Positions 5,028 to 5,931 of a DNA stretch of 5,931 nucleotides are shown in pieces (position 1 is the first letter of the stretch; every line of letters begins with the position of its first letter). The position numbers and the translations under genes are program-made. The stretch lies in the NCBI GenBank assembly GCA_019323575.1, contig JAHWHB010000015.1, positions 1 through 5,931 of the forward strand, read 5' to 3'. This DNA is from Candidatus Woesearchaeota archaeon (GTDB taxonomy: Archaea; Nanobdellota; Nanobdellia; Woesearchaeales; ARS49). The notes below the pieces were generated by a model. The model was not told where the DNA came from. It worked only from the letters and a program-made list of their open reading frames with translations, and did no database searches.

Positions 5028-5918
5028 ATGAAAAAGAGGCATTTGTTTTTAGCTGTATTTTTAATGCTAATAACAAGCGTAACAGCCTACAACGTAGAAG
5101 TAGGAACTTATCTGGTAAACCTCGACAGGTTTGACGAATACACAGGAACATTCCTAGTTGACTTCTGGCTCACACTAAAATGCGACTACAACTGCAGCAT
5201 AGACGAATTCGTATTTGTAAACGGAGCAGATATGAAACACAGGCTAGCATACCAAGATGAAAACATAAAATCATACATCGTAGAAGCAAGTTTGTCAACA
5301 CCAATAAACATGCAAAAATACCCATTTGACAAACAAAGATTGTTCTTTATCATTGAACATGGACAGCTGCCAACAAGCAAACTAAGAATGAGCCCGCTAA
5401 AAGAATACACAGCAGTAGACACAAGAGTAAACCTTCCAGGATGGCAAATAGGAAATCATAGTTCAGAAGTAGTTAACCATTACTATCAGGGATGGAACGA
5501 TTACTGGGCATCATACGTTTTTGAAGTTGAAGTAATAAGACCAAAACTAGACGGATTCATAAAAAACATACTGCCAATACTATTCTTAGCATTAATCCTG
5601 ATGTTCACCTATATTTTAGACGTAAACAGACTAGATTTAAGACTTGGAATAACAGGCTCAATAATAGTGGCCCTAGTAGTGATGAACTTAACACTAACAG
5701 ACCAAATGCCATCGTTCGGCTACACAACATTCATAGATAAATTTATACTGCTAACCTACGGAATTGCACTAGCCGCATTCTTCACCAACATCACATTAAT
5801 ACATCTGCAACACGAAAGAAAAAACAAGTTTGTAAACAAACTAAACAATGCGCTAAGATACGCCCTTCCATTATTGATAATAGCAGCATACGCACTATTA
5901 TTCTACTTTTTCATTTAA
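5028..5918 (+). CDS. Pentameric ligand-gated ion channel subunit (ELIC/GLIC-type Cys-loop receptor superfamily), 296 aa
   Basis: A signal peptide (1-20, ending VTA) precedes an extracellular beta-sandwich with VEVGTYLVNLDRFDEYTGTF (23-42), the family's 'vxVgxyl...tfxvdfwlxl' pattern, and the superfamily hallmark YPFDKQ (98-103). T91 and L105 replace the two Cys-loop cysteines, as in prokaryotic members. C52 and C56 instead lie in an early strand-connecting loop. Four membrane segments follow: M1 ~178-197, M2 ~205-224, M3 ~234-260 and M4 ~276-296. M2-M3 aligns without gaps to my memory of ELIC, sharing the YTT-ID segment (232-237). On the M2 scale this gives D203 at -2', G2', S6', V9', V13', N15' and L16'. 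Acidic -2' and the absence of a Pro-Ala insertion suggest cation selectivity, as in GLIC; the ligand cannot be predicted. Length is slightly below ELIC/GLIC (~310-320). It should form a homopentamer in the cell membrane. Confidence 0.93.
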   Translation: MKKRHLFLAVFLMLITSVTAYNVEVGTYLVNLDRFDEYTGTFLVDFWLTLKCDYNCSIDEFVFVNGADMKHRLAYQDENIKSYIVEASLSTPINMQKYPFDKQRLFFIIEHGQLPTSKLRMSPLKEYTAVDTRVNLPGWQIGNHSSEVVNHYYQGWNDYWASYVFEVEVIRPKLDGFIKNILPILFLALILMFTYILDVNRLDLRLGITGSIIVALVVMNLTLTDQMPSFGYTTFIDKFILLTYGIALAAFFTNITLIHLQHERKNKFVNKLNNALRYALPLLIIAAYALLFYFFI

Positions 5919-5921
5919 GGC

Positions 5922-5931
5922 AAGCTTTAAA
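5922..5931 (+). promoter_or_regulatory. Probable TATA box of the next gene, cut by the window edge
   Basis: CAAGCTTTAAA closely resembles AAAGCTTTAAATAG at 1298-1311. By the spacing seen elsewhere, a + strand start codon would be expected about 25 bases beyond the window. Confidence 0.4.

Overview
The window looks like a piece of an AT-rich archaeal chromosome, most likely from a small-genome DPANN-type lineage (Woesearchaeota/Pacearchaeota-like). That lineage placement is an inference from style and was not searched. The archaeal evidence is an archaeal-type AlaRS C-terminus, an HTH + zinc-ribbon regulator of the COG3357 type, an NreA family repair protein, a tRNA without encoded CCA, TATA boxes 26-28 bp upstream of start codons, and no Shine-Dalgarno sequences. 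Genes are packed tightly, with short overlaps and no unexplained gap above 100 bp.

Layout from left to right. (1) The 3' end of alaS on + (1-366) converges on a two-gene minus-strand operon. In that operon a HEPN/DUF4145-like protein (1278-622) overlaps by ATGA a 90-aa winged-helix/zinc-ribbon regulator (625-353). (2) A 54-bp divergent promoter with one near-palindromic TATA box serves that operon and a + strand lipoprotein (1333-1935). (3) The lipoprotein gene runs tail-to-tail, with a 30-bp overlap, into a minus-strand pair. The pair is a 43-aa four-cysteine mini-protein (3221-3090) followed 5 bp later by an NreA-like gene (3084-1906) that lacks the zinc finger usually found at its N-terminus. 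(4) Back-to-back promoters at 3243-3274 separate this pair from a DHH/DHHA1 phosphoesterase on + (3296-4330). (5) tRNA-Gly(UCC) at 4372-4442 is followed after one base by the start codon of a ParB/sulfiredoxin-like protein (4444-4980). (6) A pentameric ligand-gated ion channel subunit of the ELIC/GLIC type (5028-5918) closes the window. A partial promoter for the next gene lies at the right edge.

Three points deserve attention. First, a complete Cys-loop-receptor-family ion channel is present in what appears to be a minimal archaeal genome. Second, strand asymmetry is very strong: + strand genes end codons in A/C and minus-strand genes end them in T/G, so the + strand is A- and C-enriched at silent sites whatever the direction of transcription. 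Third, nearly every promoter predicts a leaderless mRNA, and the ParB-like gene could obtain its leaderless 5' end from tRNA 3' processing.

Only limited functional coupling can be read from the layout. nreA, its small cysteine-rich partner and the divergent DHH nuclease form a plausible DNA-repair neighbourhood. The HEPN protein and the HTH/zinc-ribbon protein are translationally coupled. The lipoprotein and the channel are envelope proteins with separate promoters.
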